DNA from: Straminergon stramineum
Taxonomy: Eukaryota; Streptophyta; Bryopsida; Hypnales; Calliergonaceae
DNA: 64,000 nucleotides
Assembly (NCBI GenBank): GCA_963920665.1
Contig: OY987269.1
Location: 18,478,501 to 18,542,500, forward strand
Direction: 5' to 3'
Shown here: positions 24,151 through 36,507 of the stretch, piece by piece
How the letters are laid out: every line of letters starts with the position of its first letter
How positions within the stretch are numbered: position 1 is the first letter of the stretch
Program-made: the position numbers and the translations under genes
Notes under the pieces: model-generated
Database searches by the model: none
Told to the model about the DNA's origin: nothing
What the model saw: only the letters and a program-made list of their open reading frames with translations

Positions 24151-25177
24151 TACAACACTTTTTTTCATGGGGTGTTGTGGAATGGTCAGATGTGTTATTT
24201 AAGTGGCATGCTTTAGAGATTGATGTTCAAGTCCCAGAACCTGAAAACGTTCAGGACTGGTATAGATTTGGGGTTTTAGTTGATGGATTCCAACAAAATT
24301 GAAACAGTTGTAATCACCCATGTTAATGATTTGAGATTTGTAACTGAAAATCAATGTGTCCAAGTGAGCGTCGTCAATACCGTCAATACTGTCAATTTCA
24401 GAGCTTTGAAGCAACTAATCTTACATTGATATCAATGGAAGTCTCTACCCAGGCATAAGGATTTTGTTACCTTAAACCTAAGGATGTGCAGTGTGAAGTT
24501 CATCAAATTGGGACATTTCTGTAAGCGCCACTCCTAAGAACTAACAAAGAAGGTATCATTTATTGCAGAAAGATATAGCTGCATGGATGAACAAATTCCA
24601 CGAAATTTGAAGTTTTGGTCTGGTACTCTGGTGCTTTCTAGCTGCAAGAAGTTGACGTCAACCACCACCATCGGAAGGAATAGCTCCTCTTGCAAGCTAA
24701 TTCGACAATGATTTTCGTCTTGTCAAATAAGAAAAATGCAGATGTGGGAAGAACCATATCAATGGTATGCTGGGCTGATATCAACTACATTTATAAAAGC
24801 GTTTTCTACTGTGACAGCCATGGCCGTGATATGAGCTAGGTACAACTGAGGGGCGACCTGCTCAGGCTCACTTATCCAGATGGAATGGAATGTACGGTGA
24901 GCCCCCTCGAGTACGTTTAATCTTATCTTTTTGAAATGGACATATTTATGGGCCCCGTCAGGAGACGCTTACGCTCCCCTGACGGGGGAACTTCGGCACT
25001 GGGTCGGGGAACGTTGAGATTGGGGAACGGAGAGCAGTGTCTTTGCTGACAAAGCTCAACGTGAATCATTCAGGGTTTCTGAAATTGTAGAACGAAGGAG
25101 AAAGAGGCCGCAGATTAAGTAGAGATTCACCTCATTAAACTCTTAGGAATTGTAAGCGCGTGCAGTGTGGCAGCAAT
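24151..25177. other. intergenic region between FTR1 and the TraB-type locus
   Basis: No exon recognised. It contains a perfect 10-bp inverted repeat (24953-24962 with 24978-24987, CCCCGTCAGG and its complement) in a locally GC-rich patch. GC rises again just before the next gene. Confidence 0.4.
24953..24987. repeat. GC-rich hairpin
   Basis: Arms CCCCGTCAGG and CCTGACGGGG around a 15-base loop. Position about 190 bp before the first exon of the next gene would suit a promoter element or a UTR structure; function unknown. Confidence 0.6.
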
Positions 25178-27279
25178 ATGGCAGCACTAGCAGCAGAAAA
25201 CAAACGGGGATTAATGGAGTCTTCATCTTCCTCGGCTGCGGCAACCATGAGCTTGGACGATTCGTCTTTGCCCGTGAACTTCCATGGGAATCTGGCCAGT
25301 GCTCACAACGACGAGGAGCTTCTGACTCTGCTGCCACAAGCGAAAATCTCCAGAGGACCGTACCTGTGAGTTCATAATTAATTGGGATTTCATGGCAATC
25401 TTCTGTAAATTGTTTTCAGCTTTTTCCAATTCTATCGAGTTTTTTTTTAAATTCTGCAAACCTTCCCTTGTTCTGTTAATTTGAAGATTGTGCATGTTGA
25501 ATTCAATGTTTTTCCGCATTTGTGTTTGCTTTACAAACGTCTGTGTGTGGATGCTTTCGCAGGCTATCGTTACATATGGTGCCCCATGGTGAGAGCCATT
25601 TCTACCTTTAATCAAAATGCGCATTTTTTTAAGAGCTGATGTACAAAAGGTTATTGAATTTGTAATTTTTCGACATCAGTTGAATCTCTAGCAAAGAAGT
25701 TCATGCTTTGACAAGATATCATGCAAGGGTGCTATCTTTGTTCATGTTGTGAAGTTAGTAGAAATTACACTCAACGAACTCTCGGTTCTAGAAAGTGTTA
25801 CGTCACCGTTCTCACTGTTTTCCTCAGAATTGGATCTTGTAACACCAGAAGGTTTTAGTTAACCCTCAGGGATCAAGAGACTCCAATTAGGCTTTATTTT
25901 TTTCTTAACAGGTCATACAGGGACTGTCGTTTGTTCAAATGCAATGTTATGGTGATATTAACTGTGACTTCGTCTGAAATAAAATTCTCACAAGACGATC
26001 AATTGTTCCATCCTCAGTCCGTCGGGGGTTAAGGGAGGACAGATACTGAGTAGTGTGCCATTCTCAGGCTCATCCTCTTCGTCGACTTCTGAAAGGAGTT
26101 CTTCAGCTTATGTCACTGTCCTATTCAGTGAATTTCTGAGCAAGAGTACTCACGATGACATTGAGAGTGGAAATTGACGGCTATCATATGACATACTCTC
26201 TACGACCATCAGGACGTCAAGCACTACTTAAAACAGAAATACAGGTGAGTTTACTGTGAGTCATCTCAAATATATATTCAGAATTTGTGAAATCTTGCTC
26301 CCGAGGTATGCCAGAGTTGGCATTAGGGTTTAGACATGGACTCTCACCATATGTAATCTGAATGAACATTTGGCAATCAGTCTCTGACGTGCATAACATC
26401 ATTATGTTTATTAACTAGTACCGATATTCAAAGTTCCAAAGGTGCTGAATAAATCAGTCTGTATAGAGAAATATTTCATCTCAAATATGCAAATTCAGGA
26501 GTTTGGTGCCACAATCTCTGTTGGACATGTATGATCTCTTTGAGGCTTGTGTATTTGTTTTCTTACATGTACTGCTATTATATGTCCTACATTAGTTGTG
26601 TATTTTACTGCAAACTCTTTATTCATGTGCCCACATGTCTTGACAATGCGGTGCTTCTTAAAATGTTCTTGAAATATATTTCTTCTCTAGGTTTTACTGA
26701 AAATCCCCAGGGATTATGTGGTTGAAACTAACAGTAAACGATGAAGATACTAAGAGACTTCATTACAGTGTGGGATGTATTAAGAATGCTGAAGAATCCC
26801 AATCAGCATCTTGACACATCCTTCGTTCATGAGAGAATTGGAGAACCACGATCTCGAGACTTCTGTAGAAAGACTAAAGACGCAAGAGACTGAGAGAAAT
26901 GATGAATTGGATGGAACAATCCTTTCTTGATGTGGTAAAAGCTTGGACCTACTAGTGTCTTCTGATTGGAGTATTCAAAGAGTGCAAAGATCTTGACACC
27001 TGACTTTGTTGATAGAATTTGTCAATTTATTATATTGTGTAAAACAGACTTATAAATTTTCTATGCAGCATCCATCTTATTATGATTTGTGGCTATAGAA
27101 GTTATGTGCTTCGAAGGGTTTGACATTGTTGTTGAGGTGTACAGGTCAAGGTTATGGTGCATGAAAGGGACAAACTTATGGTGAAGCGTGTCCTGGAATG
27201 TGAAGGCACTATGGTAGGTGTAGTGGGAATGGTGCACATGGATGGAATTGAACAGCTATGGAAAAAAGCTGAATTGTAG
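25178..27279 (+). CDS. TraB-domain gene, fragmentary or decayed
   Basis: The last exon (about 27147-27279, acceptor GTGTACAG) encodes VMVHERDKLMVKRVL, then MVGVVGMVHMDGIEQLWKKA and a stop. The pair HERD and VVGxxHxxGI--W is the C-terminal signature of eukaryotic TraB-domain proteins (TRABD and plant TraB family). A first exon with ATG at 25178 and donor CCT|GTGAGT at 25367 encodes about 63 residues ending LLPQAKISRGPY, and a 26-bp exon may follow at 25562-25587. The central TraB core (the GTxHVS and ELCxxR blocks) cannot be found between, so either small exons escaped me or the gene is a remnant. Linking the first and last exons into one gene is an inference. The family's role is unclear (mitochondrial outer membrane or ER contact in studied cases). 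Confidence 0.4.
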
Positions 27280-29171
27280 TCGTTTTCAATTTGCCTTGAC
27301 CTTCTTAAGAGCTTTGTGACCTGTTGCTTAAATTGATAGATGAGGCATACTACCATGATTTGTGGGACATGATCAACTGCAAATTATGACTAGTTTGAGT
27401 CTAGTTAACCAAGGGAATTTACTATCAGTGGATAAAGAAACAAAAGTGCATAAGCAACTATTGGAGATGTGGAAATTGGATGTGGTTAGTGCATTACTTC
27501 TGTGCTATTGTTCATAATGAAGAGCTGCTTGAGAAGTTTTAACATTCAAGGACATTCCATTGAGTGCTAGTAAACATACCACAGAGTTCACCAAATCAAT
27601 GAAAGCAATATTGGAACATGTAGTATATGTATCATTTTCCATCGATGTATTGTATTTGTACATTCTTTTGTAAATTTGCTCCCAACATGTAGTGTCAATG
27701 AACTCTACAATTTTTATTTTTTGATTGATGCATTTACAAGTGACGGTTTGATTGGGATGTCCAAAAGAGTTGGATATATGCAAGAACGGCCTTATATTTT
27801 GAGCAAAGATGTACAAAGCTTTGTGGTTGCATTTCGATGTAGCACATTGTCAAGAGAAAAAACAACTAGCACAAAGGTGAAGCAATTATTTGATTAATAT
27901 AGGCTTGAATCATTTGCAAGAGAGTTGTCAAACTTTTGGAATTGGAAACTAAGATCACATGAAATAAGCTTACTTGACAACGAAATTTAAAATTCACATA
28001 ATATTTAATACTTGATTGATTTATGTATACTATGAAGCACATTTATAGATGTTGCATTACAACAAATCCACCATAAAATATTTGGCATTGATTTGTTGAT
28101 CCATAAGTTAACAAACACATGGATTTTTAATATGAATTATGAGATATGTTGAAAAACTATTATCCATTGGAAAAGCAATACATATTATTAGACTTTGCTG
28201 GATGTAAAGATTTTGTAGATCCTCTAGGTTTTCAAAACTTTAGACAAGTCTAACAATTTATGTCAGAGTGGGTGGAGAAGAAAAGAACATATGCTAATAA
28301 ATATAAAATTGACCCATTGCCCCTATTTGATTTCTACAACGTTGACTATAGTGCAATCATAGACAACACATTAACCAAGACACAAGTTAGTACAAAAGAT
28401 GTTAAGGCCAATACTTTCTAGTGAATTATCATCATTTCAAGCTTACCAATTCAAAGTAACATTCGACTTACACTGTGATCCTTTGAACACTCACAAATTT
28501 TAAGAAATGAAGGATTCTACAATTGAACCTATGCTAAAAACAACCAATACTTTTAACTTTTAGCTATCTATAATAAGACATTGTAGAGATTCCACCTCAT
28601 CCTCAAAGATCTAGACATTAAGCATTCATTACAAATAGTCTAAAGATAGTCTACATTGTTGCACCTATATAGTTATTTTTAATATTTTAGAGATAAAGAC
28701 TATTAATAAAATAAAAAAATATTTATAATAGATCCAACTTTTTTCAATATATGATTTTGAAGGTGATTCTTTAGGGCCTACACGTCTTGTTTGTGCCTTA
28801 AAAGTGGATCTCGTCTTGTTGTGGTTTTGTTAGCCAACCACCCATTTCTAAGTGGCTAGTAACCCTAGAATGATGCAAGGGTGCTCTTGGTTTTTTATGT
28901 AATTGAATCTCTTTACTTTTGACAAAAGAAAAGCCTTCAATGAGGGTTGACTTATACTCAAGAAGATTTTGCATGCCTCTACCTCCCACCATAAAAATAG
29001 TAGATGAAGAATTGCTTCTCTAACTACTATAGAGATATGCTTTGTCATTCATTGAACAATTACAATCCTTAGTGTTAATCCATGGTTAAGTGGCCAGTGA
29101 AGAGCTTACAAAAAAAGTCTTGATTTAACTCTTTGGTAGACTGAGTAGAACTCCTCCCAAGAGACAATATC
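27280..29171. other. gene-free AT-rich stretch
   Basis: Several short open frames but none with a domain or splice support. No terminal repeats recognised. Confidence 0.4.
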
Positions 29172-29541
29172 AAGAGAGGCAACCTATTTTTTACCACTTA
29201 AGTAGTTACACATATCTTTAGGGCAACTTTCTTTTGGTTTGAAAATTGTCCCATGTATAGAAATAGAGTTTGGAAGGTTTTCATAATTTTCTAGATTATT
29301 TTTTCTCAAAACAGAATTACCATGAATTTTTCATTTTAAGATTTTATCCCTCCCATATTAGTGATATAGGTCATCCTATTTCTGACTAAGGTTTGGTTGC
29401 AAAATCAAGAACCTTGTAGCCCTCTCATAATGCGCCATTCTTGATCACTTACTCATCTCATAATTGATTGGAAATAAACTACCTTATGTAAGTTGCCAAA
29501 ATGGTGTATGTATGTGTGATCAAGAATGGATTGCCTCCCAT
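29172..29541. mobile_element. GGGAGGCAACC-type MITE, copy A (~370 bp)
   Basis: Left terminus GAGAGGCAACCTATTTTTTA; right terminus on the minus strand TGGGAGGCAATCCATTCTTG. The interior matches copy B at 31185 in order (TCAAAACA-AATTAC, CCATATTAGTGATA, GGTTGGTTGCAAAATC-like blocks). No coding content. Confidence 0.6.
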
Positions 29542-29822
29542 AACCCTTAAATAACAAGATAAGCCTCTTGGGCTTGGTTTTTGAGAAAATCGTTGATAGA
29601 AAGTGTTTTTTGTATTACTATGGAGTGTTCAACCTACTAGACTCACTTCAGTAGTGAACATGGCTTGGCAAGAACTGCATTTAGGATGCAAAGTCAAACC
29701 ACTATTCACTATTTACCTTTTGCATGTCTTGACTATACAAACTTTGGGCAAGCAAGAAGACCCTATACCTTGCTTCAAGGAGATTTTTTTTATCCTTGCT
29801 TGGGTTAGTAAGTGAATGTCAT

Positions 29823-31123
29823 TTAACCCCTAAGCACTCCTATGTCAATTTTTCTAGACAATGAACAAAGTGAAACTCCAGTTTCATCCTCATCACTGCA
29901 TAGATGAAAGCTTTTTAATTTTTGGAGATACTTTATCTAGTTGTTTTCCTATCTATGGGTTGGATTTAGTGTTACTAGAGTACATATTTTACTAAAATGA
30001 CAAATGTCCAAGTCTGTCAAGTGATTGACCAAGCCAAAATTGCATTGACTCTAGTTCAAAACTAGATTTGCGAAAATGAGGTTATAGATTCAATCAACAA
30101 AAAAATTTCAAAAACTCACCACATCAAGAGAGTCTCATTTCAAATCCATTCCAACAAACTTTACTCAAAAAATGATAATATTTTGCTTGTAATTGAATTT
30201 AGAAGGAGTTTTAAAATTTTCTTTTCAAAATTTATTAAAAAAAATATTGGTGATAGGATCTAACAATACAAATGGAATTTAAAACTCACAATCTACAACT
30301 TTAATTTGTATATCAATTCCAAAATATGCTTCCAAATAGTATTTTATAATGATTTTTCTCAAATTGTCTATTTTGGAGATGATTCTAGACATTTAAAGGT
30401 TAACCCTATTAAATTGCTAGAGCCATTTTGTAGCTTGTAGATGACAATGCGTGGTCTATATAGAGATTGGAAGCATCTTTTCATCCACATTTTCTTCTTG
30501 ACCTTTCATTGTGGGTTATAAAGAGTATCCAATTGAGCTTGTAGTCTTGCCAACGTTGGTCTTCATATAAATGAGAAGTTATTATAAATAAACGGATCAC
30601 AAAATATGCTATTTTAGAGTATTTTGAAAAGTTGTTGCTCCTTGCTCTAAATCTGAAATTTCTCCACAGAAATGATATTTTTTGAGTTTGAGTCCAACTA
30701 ATGAAATGAGGTTATCTACTCTAGTTTCTACTCCAATTTGAATCTTGAAAAATTTCTTAATATTGAATATTTTATAGCAATTTGAACTTTGGATGTATTT
30801 CCAATGTTTATTAAATTCTAAGTATTGAATAACACAGAATTTTAGTTTACACCATTTTTGTCACTATAAAATACACATAGTGAAATTTTCCAATTTTATG
30901 AGATAATTTTCTATTTGATGTGATTTTTCGACACTTTTTTAAAACAATTCTCAAAAAAATCAATTTTCCACAAAAGAAAATCTAAATTTTTTGTGAAGTA
31001 AAGAAGACATGGAATTTCATCTTTGAGAAATATATATAAATAATTTCAGTAGTTGTCAATAAACTAAGTGACAAGCAACGAGGCTTGAAAATAGTGATCA
31101 TGGGCATGTCCTTTAAGGGTTAA
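29823..31123. mobile_element. possible diverged TTAA element
   Basis: Left end TTAACCCCTAAGCACTCC; right end on the minus strand TTAACCCTTAAAGGACAT. The ends fit the TTAA-CCC pattern of the piggyBac-like family and the size is 1.3 kb, but terminal similarity stops after about 10 bp and I see no shared interior. The call is tentative. Confidence 0.3.
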
Positions 31124-31184
31124 GGGTTATGGGAGGCAAATGAAACCTCAAATAATCATCTAAAGATACTCTTCTTGGGGAGGC

Positions 31185-31576
31185 AACCCATTTTTGACCA
31201 CTTAAGGAAATACATGTATCTACAAGGAAGTTTTTAATAGTGGAAAATTTTCCCATGTGCAAAACTAGAGTTCATAAAATTTCCATAATTTTCAGATTTT
31301 TATTTCTCAAAACAAAATTACTAGAAAATTTTTAGCTGAAGATTCTGTTCTACCCCATATTGGTCATACATACCTTCCTATTTTCAACCAAAGGTTGGTT
31401 GCAAAATCCAACAAGGGATGGTTTCAATATTGAGAGTGTTGTAGCCAATCATAATCCACTACAACTCCACTGGTAATTGTGCCAACATTAATCATGCTAA
31501 TCACCTCCCGATCAAAATTACTACACCTTACACTGCCATAATGCAGGAGTGATCAGGAATGGGTTGCCTCCCCTAA
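31185..31576. mobile_element. GGGAGGCAACC-type MITE, copy B (~390 bp)
   Basis: Left terminus TTGGGGAGGCAACCCATTTT; right terminus on the minus strand TTAGGGGAGGCAACCCATTC. The terminal inverted repeats extend about 28 bp (…TGACCACTTA versus …TGATCACT). It is paired with copy A, 2 kb away in the same orientation. Confidence 0.7.
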
Positions 31577-32168
31577 GTCTAGATGAGATCTAATAGGCAC
31601 GTATTATTAGGTTACCTTATCGAAGTGTGTCCACCAAATGACTCTTGCTCACATACCGCACAATAAATCTGGTACTGTGAAACGCTTTTGTACGCTGCAA
31701 TCCACAGAAATTTGAGACCCGGTTGATTCTTCTGGAGCCTGTGTAATACTCGTCATAGCTTTGATGAACATCTCACTAAATACTCAAGAGTCAATACTGA
31801 GATGCCTCGATTTGCAGATAACTAGGACGATGCACGACAATGTAAGAAATAGACTTGTATAAGCACTAATGTACTGATATGGCCCCTGGATTTGAACTGT
31901 ACAGTATTGTTAGCTTTGGGCAGTCACTGCTGTGCATCAAGTTTAGCACTTATCAATTCAGATAAGTTCCAAATACTGCCAGTCCGTAGCAGCTATGCAT
32001 GTGAGAGTCAGCCAGTCAGGTATGTCTTATGCTGTGCAATTACTTTACTTTCCAAAACTAAATTTCATGACAGAATATTGCTCACACTGCTCCGCCTCAA
32101 GTTTCCTGTGCAAATTATATGCAGCTGCGAAGCTAGATGAGTATGAAGGAAATTCGAACAGAAAGCTG
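31577..32168. other. 3' flank of the RDM4/IWR1 gene
   Basis: Probable 3' UTR and intergenic sequence. No other gene seen. Confidence 0.4.
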
Positions 32169-34737
32169 TCAAGGATGACGGCTCCAACTCAATTGTTGTT
32201 CATTATCGTAAGCAACTTTGTCGTACTCCTCGTCATCTGAAGCATCAGGATTAATATCCCCTGAGTCGTCGTCACTATCATGGCTACCACTCTTCTCATC
32301 TCCGAAGCCCCCAAAGTCGTCTTCATCAGGGTAGTCATTCAAAGGATTGTTTTCATCTGCATTGTAAAATTCCAAAATGGAGAGATGAGAGCGCTACTCA
32401 TGTTTCTGAACAAGTTAGGCAGTCTACTAAAAACACAATATATGAGCTCATCGTCAAGCTATCAGTATCCGCACAAACTTCTCGAAAACTTACCATTAGA
32501 GTCCTGGCTATCATACTCCGAGTCAGTAGGCTCTCCCAAGTCAAAGTCTTCGGTTTCTACTATTTGTACCCTGTACAACATAACAATAAAAAAATCAATC
32601 CTTTGCTCTCTTCTTACATTCCTACATTAATGGCATCCGGGTGTAATCCAAGCCTAGATAGGTGCTTCTACAAGGTAATGTAAACTTCTCAATCTACATG
32701 CGCTAGCGTGTCAGCATGACTAGATTATTAGGAGGCGTGATGATATCATCCACTGGTCTTAAAAAGAAAGCATGCTCAAATATATTCGTAGAGAAAGAAC
32801 CGTGACGCTCATGGTTTGTTACTTACGTAGGGTAAAGCTTATCTTCACCACCCTCTTGATCACTGAACCCCTCATCCATTGCGTATACATCATATACATA
32901 GTCGTCTGCACACACCAGATTCACTTGATGTCAGGGCCTTGATGTGCCCCAAGGATTATACGAACTCAAGATAGTTTCCTCAATAAATCTCGAAGTGTTT
33001 ATATATTGTTGTTGCTCTGCCAGACATAACACTCTCCAGAATAAACACTAAAACCACATGGAGAACACACAACCGTTGTGAATTTCAACACATAAGCAAA
33101 TAAAATGAGAATTGAGGTACTTCATAGAGACTGTTAGTTCAACCTATTTCCATTTGAACATTCTGGGACGCTAGGTCCTGTTCAAGATCTGCTGCTGCTT
33201 CAGGTAAACAATCCCGCAGTAAAGGCAAGTAATCGCGGAGTAAAGCTGCTTGTGCGAGCTCGGCTTCCCTATTTCACAACAGTCACACGTCGTATCTCAA
33301 TCCTTGCAATAGTTTTTTAAACACAAATTCAACACTAATGGGTAATCAATATGCTTCAAGCATTGAGATGAATTGGTAGTCAACATACCTTTTAGCCTTT
33401 TCACGCTTTTCCAGGACGTCAAGTGATTCTTCGTCCACCCTGACCACATCATAGATGTGGAAAAGCTCATTCATGGGGACATTCTCAACACCTTCAGCAG
33501 AAGCCTTTGCAGGATCTCTTCGACGTTTCCAGACTTGTTCAAAGCGAGCTCTCTTTGCAAGAGCCTCATGTTGGTCCTTAGCAGCAGCAAGTAAATGTTC
33601 CTGCTTCTCCTGAACCTTGCTTTTCGCCCGACTCTCTTGTTGATCCTTCCGATTCTCATGTGCGTGCTTCCTTTCATTGACCTTTTGCAAGACGGACTCA
33701 TATAGTGACGCCTCTGTCTTCTTGCTCGAGGGACTGACAGTTTCCAATCTTCGGAAGAGCAATTTCGACGGAGTGCTTTTGTCTAAATCTGGTGCATGCA
33801 AAGGTTATCATTCAGAGCAGAGCACACGCACAGGGAAGATTAAACCCGTAAGAGTCCAAGGATATTTAATTTTAAAATGGCCAATTCCATTGATCATATT
33901 GTGAAAAACATAATTCAGATGGGGCCAAATTTTATTTCATCAGAATCAATAAAAAAATCCCATGTGATGTTAAAAAAATAAACAAAACTTGGACAAAGGA
34001 TCTACTGGTGTGACCTACTCAAAACCACGAAAAAGAAAAGGATTTAAGAAGCCCAAATTGTTTCTCTTAGGGCTTAAGTTCTCACTACTAAAATAAAATC
34101 ATGTATTTAATACTTTGCAAGAAATTTAAGGGTAAACTCCCCCTTAGAAAGACAGAACGGAAGGTGCACATACTTGTAGGAGGCAGTGAGGTTGATTCAG
34201 ATGACAAACTCAGGCTGCTGATATCCGGTTCATGTCGCTTACTGGGAGGATCGCTGACCTCCAGCCCTGCTCGCCCCAACGACTTTACGGTCAAGTTTAC
34301 ACATTTTGCGAAACTCACAATCCAAAAACGTAACTGCTGCTGAGGAAAGCCTTTTAAGGGCGCATCTCCAAACCTCATCAAAAGCCAAGCAAAATTTGGG
34401 TGTAGGGATGAGGATTTAGGATCACAGAGCATGTGATCACAGGCTTACAAAGATTTTCAATGGGAGCCTGCTCTCGCTTCCGCTTCACCCTCACAACTTT
34501 CAGCTTTCCGGCAGCAATTGCAAGCCCCGCCTTCTCTTCATCATCCACAACCTTGGACGTTTTGTCCACACTACTACTACTTGCTTGCTCCATCTTTTCT
34601 TGAACAACAAGAAGCACACTACTACTACTTGCCTGCTCCATCTGTTCTTGAACAACAAGAAGCGCACTACTACTACTTGCTTGCTCCATCTTTTCTTGAA
34701 CAACAAGAAGCGCACTACTACTACTTGCTTGCTCCAT
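32169..34737 (-). CDS. RDM4/IWR1-family RNA polymerase assembly and import factor
   Basis: Seven exons in consistent phase: 34737-34449, 34266-34174, 33788-33389, 33268-33144, 32905-32827, 32570-32494, 32356-32169; product 416 aa. The key motifs are KVVRVKRKR near residue 85 continuing PIENLWLEVSDPPSKRHEPD across intron 1, IYDVVRVDEES, EAELAQAALLRDYLP, DDYVYDVYAMDEG at about 303-314, VETEDFDLGEPTDSEYDSQD, and the acidic NPLNDYPDEDDFGGFGDE. Iwr1 proteins bind RNA polymerase II in the cytoplasm and direct its nuclear import; plant RDM4/DMS4 also acts in RNA-directed DNA methylation. An in-frame TAA lies just upstream of the first ATG, supporting that start. Residues 1-62 are a 16-aa repeat not known in the family. 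Arabidopsis RDM4 is about 350 aa, so the repeat accounts for most of the extra length. Confidence 0.9.
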
Positions 34738-34760
34738 CTTTTCTTGAACAACAAGAAGCG
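34570..34760 (-). repeat. 48-bp coding minisatellite in RDM4/IWR1 exon 1
   Basis: About 3.7 units encode MEQASSSS[A/V]LLVVQE[K/Q] three times, then MEQASSSSVDKTSK. Each unit starts with its own ATG, so loss of repeat units would still leave a start codon in frame. The units are nearly identical, pointing to recent expansion. A half unit continues upstream past the in-frame stop. Confidence 0.92.
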
Positions 34761-36507
34761 CACTTTAACGGTGCTACTCAAAGTTCACACAATCAATAAG
34801 CTTACGCTTTGCTCAACGAAACCTAATTTCAGGAACTAACTTTGCAAGCCAAATCATCGACTTAATAAATTCCACGCCTTTCTTGCAGAAAAGTTAAAAC
34901 CTTGGTTGAAGGAATGAAACCCCCTCGATCCAAGAATGAGCACCACTCCAAAGTCTTCACTCTCTTGATCACAATTGCGCAATTCTAACACGTCAACAAC
35001 TCAAGTCCTAAAACCCTAAATCCTACAAATCCGTCCAGCCTCAAAGAAATCTGCCAGTCCTGTCCTTGTCCTCTCTGAAGCGGCGTCCGCCAACATGATG
35101 ATCAATAATAATACTCCCCTAACTTACGACGAAACAATAAGTTAACAGCTCCCTCCGAAACTTGTAAAAACCTACAGATAGTCGATCACATCGCCCGCAG
35201 ACTCGCCTCCGACGATCAATAAACGGATCACGACATGTGATCGACACGAGTCACGGCCAGAACGCACGCTGACGGTGCTGACTGGAGAGAGTGAGAGACT
35301 GAGAGAGACCCAAACCCGAAAACCCAGAACCCAGGATTACAGTACAGTACAATCACAAGCCCGAAACCGGCACCCAAATACATCAAACCTCTTTAATATC
35401 ACATTCTCTAATATCACATTTCCTAACCCTCAAACCAAGGAAAAAAGTCACTAACATTGTATAACCAGGCAATGGTCCTTCCCATGTTGGAAAGGTACTA
35501 ACTTATGCCTCCCTAGATGCTTTGGAGGGTGTGAGCCCCTATTTCGTAATTGGGGACTCACTTCTTTTTTAAAAAAATTTTTTGTTGCTAAAATAAGTGT
35601 AAAAAATAGAATAAAAAGCCCAAAAAAGAGTGTAAAACCAAAATAGGTGTGTTGAGGGAACCCTAGTAAGTCATAAGGTCAGTTCCAAGAAATAGATTCC
35701 AATTTCCCCATTTCATCGACGAAATAGCGAAATCTCAATTTTTAACTTACAAATGTCAAAGATACCAAGATGGGACTGTGGAGGAATCTATGGTCTGAGG
35801 AGGTTGATTTTGGGTTAAAACCATGCCCGGGAACCAATGGTGAAGTCAATTTGCTAAGATTCTTTTTGGTATAAAAGATTCCCTGGCCACCGATAATTAA
35901 ACGAGGGGGTGGATTTTATACCCCCTCAACCAATGTGTAGGATAAAAATATGAGCCTACACATGTCTTGTGAAATTCCATGGAAAGTTCCACAAAAAGTT
36001 TCGTAATTTTTTAATAGTCAAAAGATGCCTTTCTAGACGGTCAACTACCCAAACTTGCAATGGAAAATTCCTAGAAATTCCCTAGGTGGCAGTAAAATCT
36101 CATGAAAAATTAGAGAATCTTCTTTTATGCAAATAAGACATTTCAACAAGTTTCAAGACATTCCAATAGTTAGAGGGATCCGAACTTGCAAGATTTCTCA
36201 ACAATCGACAAAATTTAAAGATTACGGTGGAGTTGACTAATGGACTGAGAGCATAGGGAAGCGGAATGGGGCCTAAGCTAGGTTTTTTTTTACTTCTATA
36301 TACCTACTTAAGAGCTTAGACTAGTTACTTTTCTCAGAAAAATCAAACTCCAAAAGTTGGATTTTTAATCATTTTTGGTGTTAAGTTGGCATTAGGTTTC
36401 GTTGAAATTTTGAAGTTAAAAGAGGGGGAGGGAGATCCCCTACAACTAGAAATAACCTTCTAAAGCCAATGGCACAATTTATTTGTGATTTGGAGTTAAT
36501 CTTCAAA
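34761..36507. other. 5' flank of RDM4/IWR1, then gene-free sequence
   Basis: GC-richer to about 35350 (likely promoter and 5' UTR), then AT-rich without recognised features. Ends at the solo LTR. Confidence 0.4.

Noticed and set aside
26018..26240. Possible TraB exon after CCTCAG
   Set aside because: Phase does not join to either neighbouring candidate exon and no TraB motif is present.
34570..34760. CRISPR-like regular repeat
   Set aside because: The units are contiguous with no unique spacers and encode protein in frame; the genome is eukaryotic.
34518..34839. Long plus-strand frames with repeats such as YYYLLAPSFLEQQEAH
   Set aside because: They are antisense readings of the minisatellite in RDM4/IWR1 exon 1; the minus strand has the conserved core, splice sites and correct phase.
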